This document shows positions 18,417-26,421 of a stretch of DNA of 64,000 nucleotides, in pieces. The notes beneath the pieces are model-generated. The model did no database searches and was not told the DNA's origin. It was given only the letters and a program-made list of their open reading frames with translations. The position numbers and the translations under genes are program-made. The stretch is taken from NCBI GenBank assembly GCA_030432295.1, contig JAUIHI010000030.1:1-64000 (forward strand), in the 5' to 3' direction. This DNA comes from Anaerolineae bacterium. Lineage in GTDB: Bacteria; Chloroflexota; Anaerolineae; Caldilineales; Caldilineaceae. How positions within the stretch are numbered: position 1 is the stretch's first letter; every line of letters starts with the position of its first letter.

Positions 18417-19859
18417 ATGAAAGATCGAAAAATTTCCCTCCTTTTGGCCACAGTGGCCCTGGTTGTTATCCTTGCGGTCGGCGTCGGTGCAGGCGCATTC
18501 CACTTTCTGGGCAATAGTTCGCCCCTGCTGGCTTCCCCCGCGACAGCAGCGGGACTGCTGACCAGCAGCGGTTCGTCCCAGGCCCAGACCGCGACCGTCG
18601 ACAGCCCGGACCTGCCCACCCAGCAACTGCTGGCTGACCTGTATGACACAGTTTCGCCTTCGGTCGTCAACATTCAAGTGACGACACAGGTGCAGGCCCA
18701 GGCCCAGCTTCCCGACGGGTTTCCCTTTGGCTTGCCCAGCACGCCCCAGGAGGACCAATCTGCCCAATCCGAGGGCACGGGTTTTATCTATGACAACAAC
18801 GGCCATATCGTCACCAACAATCACGTGGTCGCCGATGCCACGGACATTCTGGTCAACTTCTCCGACGGCCATTGGGCCAAGGCCGAACTGGTGGCCCGTG
18901 ACCCCCAGGCGGACCTGGCTGTGATCAAAGTGACGATTCCCGACGGTGTGACCGCCACACCCCTGGTCTTGGACAGCCAGAAGGACCTGAACGAGGGCCA
19001 TTACGTCGTCGCCATCGGCAGCCCCTTTGGCCTGGACGAGACGATGACGCTGGGTGTGGTCAGCGCGCTGGGCCGCAGCTTCCCCGCCGGTGACACTGGC
19101 GACGGTCAGCCCAGCTACTCCCTGCCCGACGTAATCCAGACCGACGCGGCCATCAATCCCGGCAACTCCGGCGGCCCGCTGCTCAACCTGCGGGGCGAAG
19201 TGGTCGGCGTGAACTTCGCTATCAATTCGCCTGTGCGTGCCAATTCCGGTGTGGGCTTTACGATTCCCGTGTCGGTAGTCGAGAAGATTGTGCCTGCCCT
19301 GATCAACGAGGGGGCCTATCGCTACTCCTTCGTGGGTATCTCGGGCCAGACCATCGACGCTTCTCTGGCCGCGGACCGAAAGATTGCCGATAATACCTTG
19401 GGCATCTACGTCGCCCAGGTGGTTTCTGGCGGCCCGGCAGACAGTGCGGGTGTGCAGGCCGACGATATTGTCGTCGGGATCGACGAGCAAAATATCGTGC
19501 GCTTCGAGGACCTGCTGAGCTATCTCTTCAACAATACAGTTCCAGGCCAGGACGTGACACTCCACATCCTGCGCAACGGCGAAGCCATGGACCTGAACCT
19601 GACCCTGGCGGAACGACCTGCTACCGCAACCGCATCCCAGTCCACAGGCGGCCCGGTGAGTGTGGGCCAGGCCGTGGAGATTGCCAAAGAGGCCGCGGTG
19701 AGCGCCGGATTTGACGGCAATGTGGATTCGGTGCGGGCAGGCCAGGGCCGAGTCAACGGTCAGTCTGCCTGGATCATCGAACTGGCGAGTGGCGACAAGA
19801 CAGCCACTGTGGCGGTCGATCCCCAGACGGGCGAAGTGCTTGACGTGAAAGTCGAGTAG
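18417..19859 (+). CDS. HtrA/DegP-type serine protease with PDZ and PepSY-like C-terminus
   Basis: A 480-residue envelope protease (S1C family). An N-terminal helix at residues 6-30 acts as signal anchor. The trypsin-like domain has the triad H136 (VTNNHVVADA), D166 (DPQADLAVIKV) and S251 (NPGNSGGPLL). One PDZ domain spans about 300-400 (GIYVAQVVSGGPADSAGVQ, IVVGIDEQNI). The final 65 residues (AVEIAKEAAVSAGFDG to TGEVLDVKVE) look like a PepSY-type fold, which is unusual for this family. It should degrade or refold damaged exported proteins. A TATACT lies at 18353-18358, but no good -35 sits at the right distance. Confidence 0.9.
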   Translation: MKDRKISLLLATVALVVILAVGVGAGAFHFLGNSSPLLASPATAAGLLTSSGSSQAQTATVDSPDLPTQQLLADLYDTVSPSVVNIQVTTQVQAQAQLPDGFPFGLPSTPQEDQSAQSEGTGFIYDNNGHIVTNNHVVADATDILVNFSDGHWAKAELVARDPQADLAVIKVTIPDGVTATPLVLDSQKDLNEGHYVVAIGSPFGLDETMTLGVVSALGRSFPAGDTGDGQPSYSLPDVIQTDAAINPGNSGGPLLNLRGEVVGVNFAINSPVRANSGVGFTIPVSVVEKIVPALINEGAYRYSFVGISGQTIDASLAADRKIADNTLGIYVAQVVSGGPADSAGVQADDIVVGIDEQNIVRFEDLLSYLFNNTVPGQDVTLHILRNGEAMDLNLTLAERPATATASQSTGGPVSVGQAVEIAKEAAVSAGFDGNVDSVRAGQGRVNGQSAWIIELASGDKTATVAVDPQTGEVLDVKVE

Positions 19860-19916
19860 TATTCCACAGCCTATACCCCCGCGGGTGATGAGCCTGCGGT
19901 TCGTTTCCTCCTGAGC

Positions 19917-19958
19917 ACAGGCCCGGCGTCCCATCAGACGCCGGGCCTGTGTTGTTTT
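19917..19958 (+). terminator. Intrinsic terminator of the HtrA-type protease gene
   Basis: A perfect 14-bp stem (19917-19930 and 19937-19950, loop CCATCA) followed by GTTGTTTTT, 57 bases downstream of the stop. Confidence 0.85.
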
Positions 19959-20033
19959 TGTGGCGGGTTGCGGGTAAAATGGGGGCCTGCTTGGCCTTTG
20001 CGGAAATCGTACACAAGGCGCTGAATGGATAGC

Positions 20034-20114
20034 AGATATTGGGTATTGGGTATTCCGAGGGGGATGTCTGGCACGCGTGGGATGTCCCCGACGAAATACC
20101 CAATAGCTAATATC
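20034..20114. repeat. TATTGGGTATT-family hairpin before the sulfatase gene
   Basis: GATATTGGGTATTGGGTATT (20035-20054) pairs imperfectly with AATACCCAATAGCTAATATC (20095-20114). A smaller GGGGATGTC/GATGTCCCC pair lies inside. Same family as 26341-26417 and 51913-51981. Confidence 0.7.
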
Positions 20115-20149
20115 CTACCGTCCACCCATCATCCACAGGTCTAAAATCC

Positions 20150-21541
20150 ATGCCCACCCAACCCAATATTCTCATCCTTTTCACCGACGACCAGCGCTTT
20201 GACACCGTCCGCGCTCTGGGCAACGACGCCATCCACACACCCAATATGGACCGGCTGGTCGCCCGCGGCACGACCTTCCGCAAGGGCTACATCCCCGGCG
20301 GCAGCAGCGGCGCGGTCTGTATGCCCAGCCGGGCCATGCTGATGACAGGGCGCTATCTCTACCGGCTGGAAGGGGAGGGCCAGGGGATTGCCGCCGAGCA
20401 TACGATGCTGCCCGAATATCTGCGCGGCCAGGGCTACACGACCTTTGGCACGGGCAAATGGCACAACGGACCCGCAGCCTTTGCCCGCTGCTTCTCGGAT
20501 GGGGGCGAAATCTTCTTCGGCGGGATGGACGACCACTGGAATGTGCCCGCCTGCAACTTTGAGCCCACGGGCCGCTACCCGGACGCCCGTCCCCAGCGCA
20601 TCGACTTCGGACCGACCCAGCCGATCATCCAAAAGCGCTGGGATCACATCACACCGGGCAAGCACTCGTCGGAACTCTTTGCTGAGACGGCCATCGACTT
20701 TCTGGCTGAACATAAAAGCGACGACCCCTTCCTGCTCTACGTGGCCTTTATGGCTCCCCACGACCCCCGCACAATGCCCAAAGAGTATCAGGAGATGTAC
20801 GACCCGGACGCCATCGACCTGCCGGAAAACTTTCTGGCCGTCCACCCCTTCGACAACGGGGAGATGGATGTGCGGGACGAACTGCTGGCTGCCAAACCCC
20901 GTGACCCCGTGGAGATTCGCCGCCATCTGGCCGACTACTACGGGATGATCAGCCATCTGGACGCGCAGATCGGGCGTATTCTGGACGCGCTGGATGAGAG
21001 CGGCCACGGCGAGGATACGCTGATTGTCTTTGCCGGGGACAACGGGCTGGCCCTGGGCCGTCACGGGTTGATGGGCAAGCAGAGCCTCTACGATCATAGC
21101 GTCCACGTGCCGCTGATCTTCGCGGGGCCGGGTGTGCTAGCCGGTCAACAGACCGACGCTCGCGCCTACCTCCTCGACATCTACCCGACCCTCTGCGATC
21201 TGATGGGGCTGCCCACGCCGCCGTCAGTGGACGGCCAGAGCCTGCGCCCGGCCATTCAGGAGGGCGCGCCGGGCCGGGAGACCCTCTACTTCGCCTATCA
21301 GGACATCCAGCGGGCCGTGTTGGGGGAGCGCTACAAACTCATCGAATACTGTGTGGATGGGACGCGCCACACCCAGCTTTTCGATATGCAGACCGATCCC
21401 CTGGAAATGAATGACCTGTCCGCGCTGCCCGAATACGCCCCCGAAATTGCTGCCCTGCGCCAGGAAATGCAGCAGGCGCGGGTGGAATACAATGACGTGC
21501 AGGCGCAGGGGCAACGCTTCTGGGAGCAGTACAAAGTCTAA
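20150..21541 (+). CDS. Sulfatase (alkaline-phosphatase superfamily, Cys type)
   Basis: A 463-residue sulfatase hydrolysing an unknown sulfate ester. The maturation motif CMPSR at residues 57-61 supplies the cysteine (C57) that is converted to formylglycine. The metal-binding FTDDQ is at residues 11-15, GDNG supplies the second metal site, and LFDMQTDPLEMNDL is typical of the C-terminus. No signal peptide is seen, so it is probably cytoplasmic. No formylglycine-generating enzyme is present in the window. A second, distinct sulfatase lies at 26422-27954. The neighbouring SlyD-like gene follows on the same strand after a repeat. Confidence 0.92.
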   Translation: MPTQPNILILFTDDQRFDTVRALGNDAIHTPNMDRLVARGTTFRKGYIPGGSSGAVCMPSRAMLMTGRYLYRLEGEGQGIAAEHTMLPEYLRGQGYTTFGTGKWHNGPAAFARCFSDGGEIFFGGMDDHWNVPACNFEPTGRYPDARPQRIDFGPTQPIIQKRWDHITPGKHSSELFAETAIDFLAEHKSDDPFLLYVAFMAPHDPRTMPKEYQEMYDPDAIDLPENFLAVHPFDNGEMDVRDELLAAKPRDPVEIRRHLADYYGMISHLDAQIGRILDALDESGHGEDTLIVFAGDNGLALGRHGLMGKQSLYDHSVHVPLIFAGPGVLAGQQTDARAYLLDIYPTLCDLMGLPTPPSVDGQSLRPAIQEGAPGRETLYFAYQDIQRAVLGERYKLIEYCVDGTRHTQLFDMQTDPLEMNDLSALPEYAPEIAALRQEMQQARVEYNDVQAQGQRFWEQYKV

Positions 21542-21544
21542 AAC

Positions 21545-21640
21545 AGGGACACGGATTGACACGAACGAGACAGATTCATACAGGTTCAATCTGCGCAATC
21601 TGTGTCATCTGTGAAATCTGCGTCCCCATCTTTCCCGCAA
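21545..21640. repeat. CACGGATTGACACG / CTGTGTCATCTGTG short repeats
   Basis: The 140-base gap between sulfatase and SlyD genes holds tandem short units of the CACGGATT and AATCTGTGTCATCTGTG type. Similar units recur at 22485-22515, 22630-22662, 51150-51180 and 58078-58098. I have seen such units in many unrelated environmental genomes; their function is unknown. Confidence 0.6.
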
Positions 21641-21680
21641 CGCACAATTCATAACTCTCACCTCAAAAGGAGAAAACCTC

Positions 21681-22160
21681 TTGCCTATCACCAAAAATAG
21701 CGTCGTCGCCTTTGCCTACACCCTCACCGACGACGAGGGCGAAGTCATCGACAGCGCCGACACCCAGAACCCCCTGGCCTATCTCCACGGCCACAGCCAA
21801 CTGATCCCTGGGATGGAAAATGCCCTGTCCGGTCGGGAAGTGGGGGACAGCTTCAGTATCGTCCTGCCCCCGGCAGAAGCCTATGGCGTCTACGACGAGA
21901 ATCTGGCCGGAGCGGTGCCCCGCTCGGCTTTTGAGGGTGTGGATACAGTGGAAGTGGGGATGCAGTTCCAGATGGAATTTCCAGGTGGACTGCGCGTAGT
22001 CACAGTGAGCAATGTGGATGACCAGCACGTGACGGTGGACGGCAATCATCCCCTGGCCGGGGAGACCCTGCATTTCGACATCGAAGTCGTCTCTATTCGG
22101 CCTGCCACGAAGGACGAGATCGAGCACCAACACGCCCACGGGCCGGGCGGCCACCACTGA
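21681..22160 (+). CDS. slyD: FKBP-type peptidyl-prolyl isomerase, SlyD-like
   Basis: Cytoplasmic folding catalyst of 159 residues. The FKBP part starts VVAFAYTLTDDEGEVIDSA and contains LIPGMENALSGREVGD. The insert-in-flap chaperone domain follows (PAEAYGVYDE to VDGNHPLAGETL). A short His-rich tail (EHQHAHGPGGHH) resembles the metal-binding tail of SlyD, suggesting nickel or other metal binding. The start is TTG at 21681, fixed by AAAGGAG 8 bases upstream; there is no ATG before residue 50. Monocistronic, ending just before a large repeat region. Confidence 0.93.
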   Translation: MPITKNSVVAFAYTLTDDEGEVIDSADTQNPLAYLHGHSQLIPGMENALSGREVGDSFSIVLPPAEAYGVYDENLAGAVPRSAFEGVDTVEVGMQFQMEFPGGLRVVTVSNVDDQHVTVDGNHPLAGETLHFDIEVVSIRPATKDEIEHQHAHGPGGHH

Positions 22161-22190
22161 TGTGTCAATCGAGTTGTACAGACGGAAAAG

Positions 22191-22477
22191 ATGAGTTTAC
22201 TGCAAAAACCGAGTTTTTTGTGCAGATCGCCCGGATTTCCAGGAGTGATTCGGTCTCAAAAACTCGGTTTTTAGCCTTTTTGGGCGTGGTTCATTTTGCC
22301 GTCAAACGATCTTTACAAATAGTGAGGAGTAAGCACACCGAGAGGAGTGCCGCACGCCCACGTGCGGCGATGACTCGACCACGCCCGGCACGTGGGCGTG
22401 CCTACTCCTCGTCTCGAATTGGTAAGATGCCGAACCCTTCCAATGAACCACGCCCCTTTTTGCAGTGGAGCCATAAG
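22191..22477. mobile_element. Dispersed ACTGCAAA repeat, copy interrupted by a 172-bp element
   Basis: Bases 22192-22282 match 7419-7509 of the intact copy almost exactly, and 22463-22477 resume with CAGTGGAGCCATAAG as in the intact copy. The intervening 172 bp plus one copy of the duplicated octamer are absent from copy 1. This is direct evidence of a later insertion. Confidence 0.8.
22283..22454. mobile_element. 172-bp MITE-like element with 13-bp TIRs and an 8-bp target duplication
   Basis: Terminal inverted repeats GGCGTGGTTCATT (22283-22295) and AATGAACCACGCC (22442-22454) are exact complements. CCTTTTTG flanks the element on both sides (22275-22282, 22455-22462). Inside are two nested inverted repeats: GAGGAGTAAGCAC (22324-22336) with GTGCCTACTCCTC (22398-22410), and GCACGCCCACGTGC (22352-22365) with 22388-22401. 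There is no ORF of useful size. It must have been moved by a transposase encoded elsewhere; the 8-bp duplication fits several DDE families and does not identify one. Confidence 0.85.
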
Positions 22478-22550
22478 ATGGAACACCGATTCAATCTGTG
22501 AAAATCTGTATTGGTCAAGATGAGGATGGAATAAGCTGGACGCAGATAAA

Positions 22551-22596
22551 CGCAGATAGACGCTGATTTTTGACTCTGAATCAGCGTCTATCTGCG
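22551..22596. repeat. CGCAGATAGACGCTGATT hairpin
   Basis: A perfect 18-bp inverted repeat (22551-22568 and 22579-22596, loop 10). It is preceded by a second, partial unit (GACGCAGATAAA). The rest of 22463-22749 holds short CTGTGAAAATCTGTG-type units and no gene that I can see. Confidence 0.75.
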
Positions 22597-22749
22597 TCCC
22601 CTTCCTTTTCCAGCATCCTCCTGACCATTGCACAATCTGTGAAAATCTGTGTCATCTGTTGATGATTTTCGCCGTTATCGGTGTCAGCCGGTTGTGTTGC
22701 CTAAACTGCGGGTCACGTGGCCGGGGCGTAGGGGCGATTCCGTCGTATT

Positions 22750-24042
22750 CTACTTGGCCGGTGGCTGCAGCAGTTCTGCTGGCACATTGGGTTGCCCATT
22801 TAGGGTGAGCAAAAATGCTTTCAGCGCGCCAAGCTGCTCTGCTGTAAAGTCCAGCGGGAGTAGATCCGAGTGGCCGGGGAAGGCGGGCGGCGCGGCATTG
22901 TAGTGGACCAGCACAGCGTCCAGATCAGCCAGACTCCCGTTGTGCATATAGGGGGCCGTTTGGCCTACATTGCGCAGGCTGGGGGTTTTGAACGCGCCTC
23001 TCAATTCAATACCTTCCAGTTTGATAAAGCGCAATTCCTGGCAGGAGGGAGCAGGGGCATCGCTGAAGTCCCCCAGACAATTGAAGGGATCGTCCCTGGC
23101 CTGGCTCGCTCCGTCAATTCGACCGCTGTCCAGAACTTCGTCGGGAGTCCCTGTCAGCCCGATATTGTGAAATGTCCCATTGGAAAAGAGCGGCCCATTG
23201 TGACAATCGGTGCAGTTGGCCTCGCCGATAAAAAGACGCAGGCCGGTCGCCTCCTCTCGGGTGAAAAGAGAATTCATCTGCTCGGTGTCGTTAGCAGCCA
23301 CAGCTTGCGCATAGTCGTCGAAGCGACTGCGGCCCGGCAGGATACGCCGCTCGTAGGCGGCAAGGGCTTTGCCGATATTGGCATAGACCACATCGATCTG
23401 TGTCTGGTCTGCCTGGGACATACCCGCCCAGGCAGACTGTTCTTCGTCGTTGCCAAAGGGTCCAGCCGTCGGGGGGAAGGCGCTGGGATCAGAAATGTCT
23501 GGCAGGGGGCCAAAAATGGCTTCGTAGGGCTGGCGATAAAACGCCGCCACTCTCTGGGCATATTGGGCACGGGTCCCGCTGTGCTCCACAGCCGCCTCCA
23601 GGGGTGTCAGCGCCTGTGCCCATTGGCTGTCCCGCCGACCATCCCAGTAGAACCAGGCGTTATAGGCCGTGCCCACAATTGTCGGCGTATGTCGTTTGGT
23701 TGTGCCCCGGCCCACATCTGCGCGTACCAGCCCATCGGTGAAGTAGCGATCGGGCTGGTGGCAACTGGCACAGGCAACCGCGTCGTCGCCGCTGAATCGT
23801 GCATCGAAAAAGAGCGCGTGGCCCAGTTCTGCGGCCCGAGAATCGTCGCCCACCCTATTGGATGGGTCGGGTGGCAGGGGGGGCAAGGTGTCAATAGATA
23901 GGGAAGCGATGATGGCGCGCTGCTCATCGCTCCAGGCGTGGGGCGCAGATGCCCCCGGTAGCCATCCACTGAGCGCGGCCACTCCCAGGCCTGTCAGGGA
24001 GACAAGCAAAAGCGCGACAGTAAGAAGACTTGATTTTTTCAT
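22750..24042 (-). CDS. Di-heme cytochrome c peroxidase / MauG-family protein
   Basis: An exported 430-residue protein with a signal peptide (residues 1-25). Two c-type haem motifs are clear: C91-A-S-C94-H95 (CASCHQPDRYFTDG) and C277-T-D-C280-H281 (CTDCHNGPLFSNG). This spacing and the GTLHN-like FHNIGLTG segment match bacterial di-haem peroxidases and their MauG relatives. It would reduce peroxide, or oxidise a protein or organic partner, outside the membrane. It begins 2 bases after the stop of the YtkA-like lipoprotein gene, so both are one operon. No dedicated electron donor is encoded beside it. Confidence 0.9.
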   Translation of the reverse strand: MKKSSLLTVALLLVSLTGLGVAALSGWLPGASAPHAWSDEQRAIIASLSIDTLPPLPPDPSNRVGDDSRAAELGHALFFDARFSGDDAVACASCHQPDRYFTDGLVRADVGRGTTKRHTPTIVGTAYNAWFYWDGRRDSQWAQALTPLEAAVEHSGTRAQYAQRVAAFYRQPYEAIFGPLPDISDPSAFPPTAGPFGNDEEQSAWAGMSQADQTQIDVVYANIGKALAAYERRILPGRSRFDDYAQAVAANDTEQMNSLFTREEATGLRLFIGEANCTDCHNGPLFSNGTFHNIGLTGTPDEVLDSGRIDGASQARDDPFNCLGDFSDAPAPSCQELRFIKLEGIELRGAFKTPSLRNVGQTAPYMHNGSLADLDAVLVHYNAAPPAFPGHSDLLPLDFTAEQLGALKAFLLTLNGQPNVPAELLQPPAK

Positions 24043-24044
24043 AG

Positions 24045-24524
24045 CTATTTCAATTGCAGATCAAATACGGCTGTGTCGCTTTGACCACCAGCAGTGATGG
24101 TAGCGGTGATCACCCAGGAACCAGCCATATTGAACTTCATGCCTTCCAGCAGATAATTGCCATTGCCCCGGTTTTCGGTTATTTGGGGTGTGGTGGGCAG
24201 GCCGTGGCTGTGTGCGGGCATCGAGCCTTCCACATCAATTCGGGCGTCTGTGACATCCACGCCATCACCGGTCTGCACGTGGAGAAGCCAGGAGTGAATT
24301 GTGTTGATCGTCACAGGGTCCATCTGGCTAGTGGCAGTCACTGTAAAGAGGCCATCGGTGCTTGTGGCCGGTGGCAGTGCATCCGCGGCCATAGAGCCAC
24401 CGCCGGGCATAGACATCCCATCCATCCCTGTATCAGCAGCGGGTGATGCGGTTGGGGAGGTACAAGCGGCGAAAAAGAAGAGCGCGCAAGAAAGTGTAAA
24501 GAGAGAGATTGTGTGACGAAACAT
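24045..24524 (-). CDS. YtkA-like lipoprotein with Met-rich N-terminal segment
   Basis: A 159-residue lipoprotein with lipobox FAAC (C21). A short Met/Gly-rich stretch (GMDGMSMPGGGSM) follows and could bind copper. A beta-sandwich of the YtkA/FixH-like type fills the rest (LLHVQTGDGVDVTDARIDVE, MPAHSHGLPTTP, LEGMKFNMAGSWVITATI); the MPAHxHG segment is the recurring mark of this fold. It precedes a di-haem peroxidase gene in the same transcript. Such pairs occur in other bacteria, which suggests metal or redox-partner delivery, but this is inference. A TATAAT lies upstream without a convincing -35. Confidence 0.8.
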   Translation of the reverse strand: MFRHTISLFTLSCALFFFAACTSPTASPAADTGMDGMSMPGGGSMAADALPPATSTDGLFTVTATSQMDPVTINTIHSWLLHVQTGDGVDVTDARIDVEGSMPAHSHGLPTTPQITENRGNGNYLLEGMKFNMAGSWVITATITAGGQSDTAVFDLQLK

Positions 24525-24760
24525 GAAACTTCTCCTCTACTTGTGTGGGGGATTTAACAAATAGGGTACACAGCTACTAGCCGCGATACTGCAAGCGCTA
24601 CGCTCCTTCCATTATAAACAGTAATTGCCATTCTTTGCTATTATGGCGGCTGGCTGACTCTTGCCCCTGGGGCCAATAGCGCATAGCATTTTCTTCCCTT
24701 ATCAGTGTTCATCAGCGGCTATTTACAGACGGTTATGTATAATCCGGAAAGGCAGAGCAA

Positions 24761-25204
24761 ATGAGAGAAGCGCTTGCGCAATTGTGGAGCGGATACCCCG
24801 TTCTTCTCGACATCCCCGTGGCCTGGGGCGATATGGACGCCTTCCAGCACGTGAACAACACCGTCTACTTTCGCTGGATGGAGAGCGGTCGTATCGCCTA
24901 CTTCACCCGGATGGATGTGCCCGGCTTCCGGGATATGTCCGGCGTGGGGCCGATTCTGGCCTCCACCCAATGCCGCTACCGCATCCCCCTCACCTTCCCC
25001 GACACTGTGACCGTCGCCAGCCGCATCGTCTCGGTGGAGGAAGACCGCATGACAATGGAGCAGATCGTCGTCAGCCACCAGCACGCCAAAATCGCGGCCA
25101 TCGGCAGCGGGGTGATTGTCACCTTCGATTATGTGGCAGGTCGCAAAGCCCCGGTCCCGGATTTGGTGCGGGCGCGGGTGGCGGAGATTGAAGGGGGAAA
25201 ATAG
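24761..25204 (+). CDS. Acyl-CoA thioesterase, 4HBT hotdog family
   Basis: A 147-residue cytoplasmic thioesterase. The 4-hydroxybenzoyl-CoA thioesterase signature WGDMDAFQHVNNTVYFRW spans residues 22-39, with the catalytic acidic residues D24/D26. Hotdog strands follow (VTVASRIVSVEEDRMTMEQIV, GSGVIVTFDYVAGRKAPVPD). The acyl-CoA substrate cannot be told. TATAAT at 24738-24743 lies 18 bases before the start, so the leader would be very short. It converges on the DUF6958-like gene with a shared hairpin between them. Confidence 0.88.
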   Translation: MREALAQLWSGYPVLLDIPVAWGDMDAFQHVNNTVYFRWMESGRIAYFTRMDVPGFRDMSGVGPILASTQCRYRIPLTFPDTVTVASRIVSVEEDRMTMEQIVVSHQHAKIAAIGSGVIVTFDYVAGRKAPVPDLVRARVAEIEGGK

Positions 25205-25205
25205 A

Positions 25206-25268
25206 CGAGGGAAAATAGATGAGGGAAAATAGATGAGGGACGGCGAATCACTTCGCCGTCCCTCGTCG
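25206..25268. terminator. Tandem GAGGGAAAATAGAT units and bidirectional hairpin
   Basis: Copies of a GA(T/C)GAGGGAAAATAGA unit lead into a perfect 13-bp stem (25235-25247 with 25252-25264, loop TCAC). It sits between two convergent genes and probably ends both transcripts. Confidence 0.65.
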
Positions 25269-25272
25269 GCTG

Positions 25273-25584
25273 TCATCCGTCTGCGGTCGTTTTCTTTCTC
25301 ACCCGCTGCTTCCCCTTGCCCGGAACCCGCTCGATCACCCCCCGGGCTTCCAAGTCCAGCTTGACAGTCATCATCCACCAGCCGGGGGAGGTGCTTTCCC
25401 GTAGTTCCGCTGGCAGAAGGGCAACGATGCCGTCTATCAATGGCTGCAACTCGATGCCGGTCTCGTCGTTGGGGATCACCTGCATAGCAGCGTCCCGGTA
25501 GGCGTCGTAGGTGGCTTTGGTCACACGGCCACCCTTTTTGGTCGGGTCGGGGTGCAGGGCTTCGTACATTTCTGTGTCGCTCAC
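25273..25584 (-). CDS. DUF6958-like small protein
   Basis: A 103-residue soluble protein. EALHPDPTKKGGRVTKATYD at the start and PGWWMMTVKLDLEARGVIER in the middle resemble DUF6958 family proteins from my memory. The C-terminus is strongly basic (GKGKQRVRKKTT), and a winged-helix-like fold is possible. The start is GTG at 25582-25584 with AAAGGAG 7 bases upstream. It is divergent from the zinc-finger-like protein gene. No function is known to me. Confidence 0.75.
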   Translation of the reverse strand: MSDTEMYEALHPDPTKKGGRVTKATYDAYRDAAMQVIPNDETGIELQPLIDGIVALLPAELRESTSPGWWMMTVKLDLEARGVIERVPGKGKQRVRKKTTADG

Positions 25585-25595
25585 TGGGCTTCTCC

Positions 25596-25626
25596 TTTAC
25601 AATTGATGGTGGGTTTCGCCTATAAT
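25596..25626 (+). promoter_or_regulatory. Promoter of the DUF5763-like gene
   Basis: TTTACA (25596-25601) and a perfect TATAAT (25621-25626) are spaced by 19 bases, slightly long. The start codon at 25689 would follow a leader of about 55 bases. Confidence 0.5.
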
Positions 25627-25688
25627 AGAGAAGAGTGTAGCAATCCGTCAAGTCTGGCGATTTGAACGAAAGATACAAGGAGAACCAA

Positions 25689-26342
25689 ATGAGCGACCAA
25701 ACCCGGCCCTGTGGGGCGCTGACAAAGGCGGGCGATCCCTGCAAAAATAACGCACAGGACGGCTCGGACTACTGCTATATCCACCGCAACTACCAACCGG
25801 ACGTTGTGCCAGTTGCTGCCAAGACGCCCCAGCCCACCGCCCCGGCTGCGGGGATGGACCGGGAGGAGTTTCGCCAATTGGTAGCCGAACTCAACGCGCT
25901 GGCGGAACAGTTGCGCGGGATTGATGCCCGTTTCACCCCGCCGCCGCTGACGCTGGAAGGGCTGGGCGCGCTCCTGCAAGAGAATATCTACCGCTTCACC
26001 CCCCAGGCCCAGCGGGAGATTATTGACACCCTGCGTTCCAGTTTCGCAGGCACAACCAAAGAGGATTTAGTCAACCCCGAGACGTGGAAGGGTTTCTGGT
26101 TTGTGCTCAATTATATGGCCCAGAACCAGCGTCAGGAAGCACAGGCCAAACTCAACCGGCAATTGGAGCGCATCCCTGGCTTTGCGTTGCTGGGCGATCT
26201 GGCCGCTGGGCTGAAGGACGCCAAGCCCAGCGATTTCCTGGAGCCGGACACGTGGAAGGGGCTGTACTACATTCTCGACTATTCGGCCAAGACGCAGATT
26301 GAGCAGATGAAACAGCGCATTCTGGGGCAGGACGAAGAGTAG
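25689..26342 (+). CDS. Protein with N-terminal DUF5763-like zinc motif
   Basis: A 217-residue protein. Residues 8-32 (C8, C18, C29, H32) form the CX9CX10CX2H pattern seen in DUF5763-like proteins and probably bind zinc. The rest is helical and amphipathic, with two related repeats around DLVNPETWKGFWFVLNYMAQ (about 120) and DFLEPDTWKGLYYILDYSAK (about 187), so it arose by internal duplication. ATG 25689 has AAGGAGAA upstream; an earlier ATG at 25662 lacks one. The cellular role is unknown. The gene ends at a perfect palindrome that separates it from the convergent sulfatase gene. Confidence 0.8.
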   Translation: MSDQTRPCGALTKAGDPCKNNAQDGSDYCYIHRNYQPDVVPVAAKTPQPTAPAAGMDREEFRQLVAELNALAEQLRGIDARFTPPPLTLEGLGALLQENIYRFTPQAQREIIDTLRSSFAGTTKEDLVNPETWKGFWFVLNYMAQNQRQEAQAKLNRQLERIPGFALLGDLAAGLKDAKPSDFLEPDTWKGLYYILDYSAKTQIEQMKQRILGQDEE

Positions 26343-26417
26343 GTATTGGTATTGGGTATTCGATATTGGGTTGTGATGATTTGTCGCATCACAACCCAAT
26401 ATCGAATACCCAATACC
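26341..26417. repeat. TATTGGGTATT-family palindrome with perfect 28-bp stem
   Basis: Arms 26351-26378 and 26387-26414 are perfect complements with an 8-base loop. The left arm touches the stop codon of the upstream gene, and the right end meets the convergent sulfatase stop. It is the only sequence between the two genes and may serve as a bidirectional terminator. Confidence 0.85.
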
Positions 26418-26421
26418 TGTT

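Noticed and set aside
22161-22749. Short open frames of about 100 codons in this gap
   Set aside because: They consist of repeat and MITE sequence, lack ribosome sites and show no protein-like composition.
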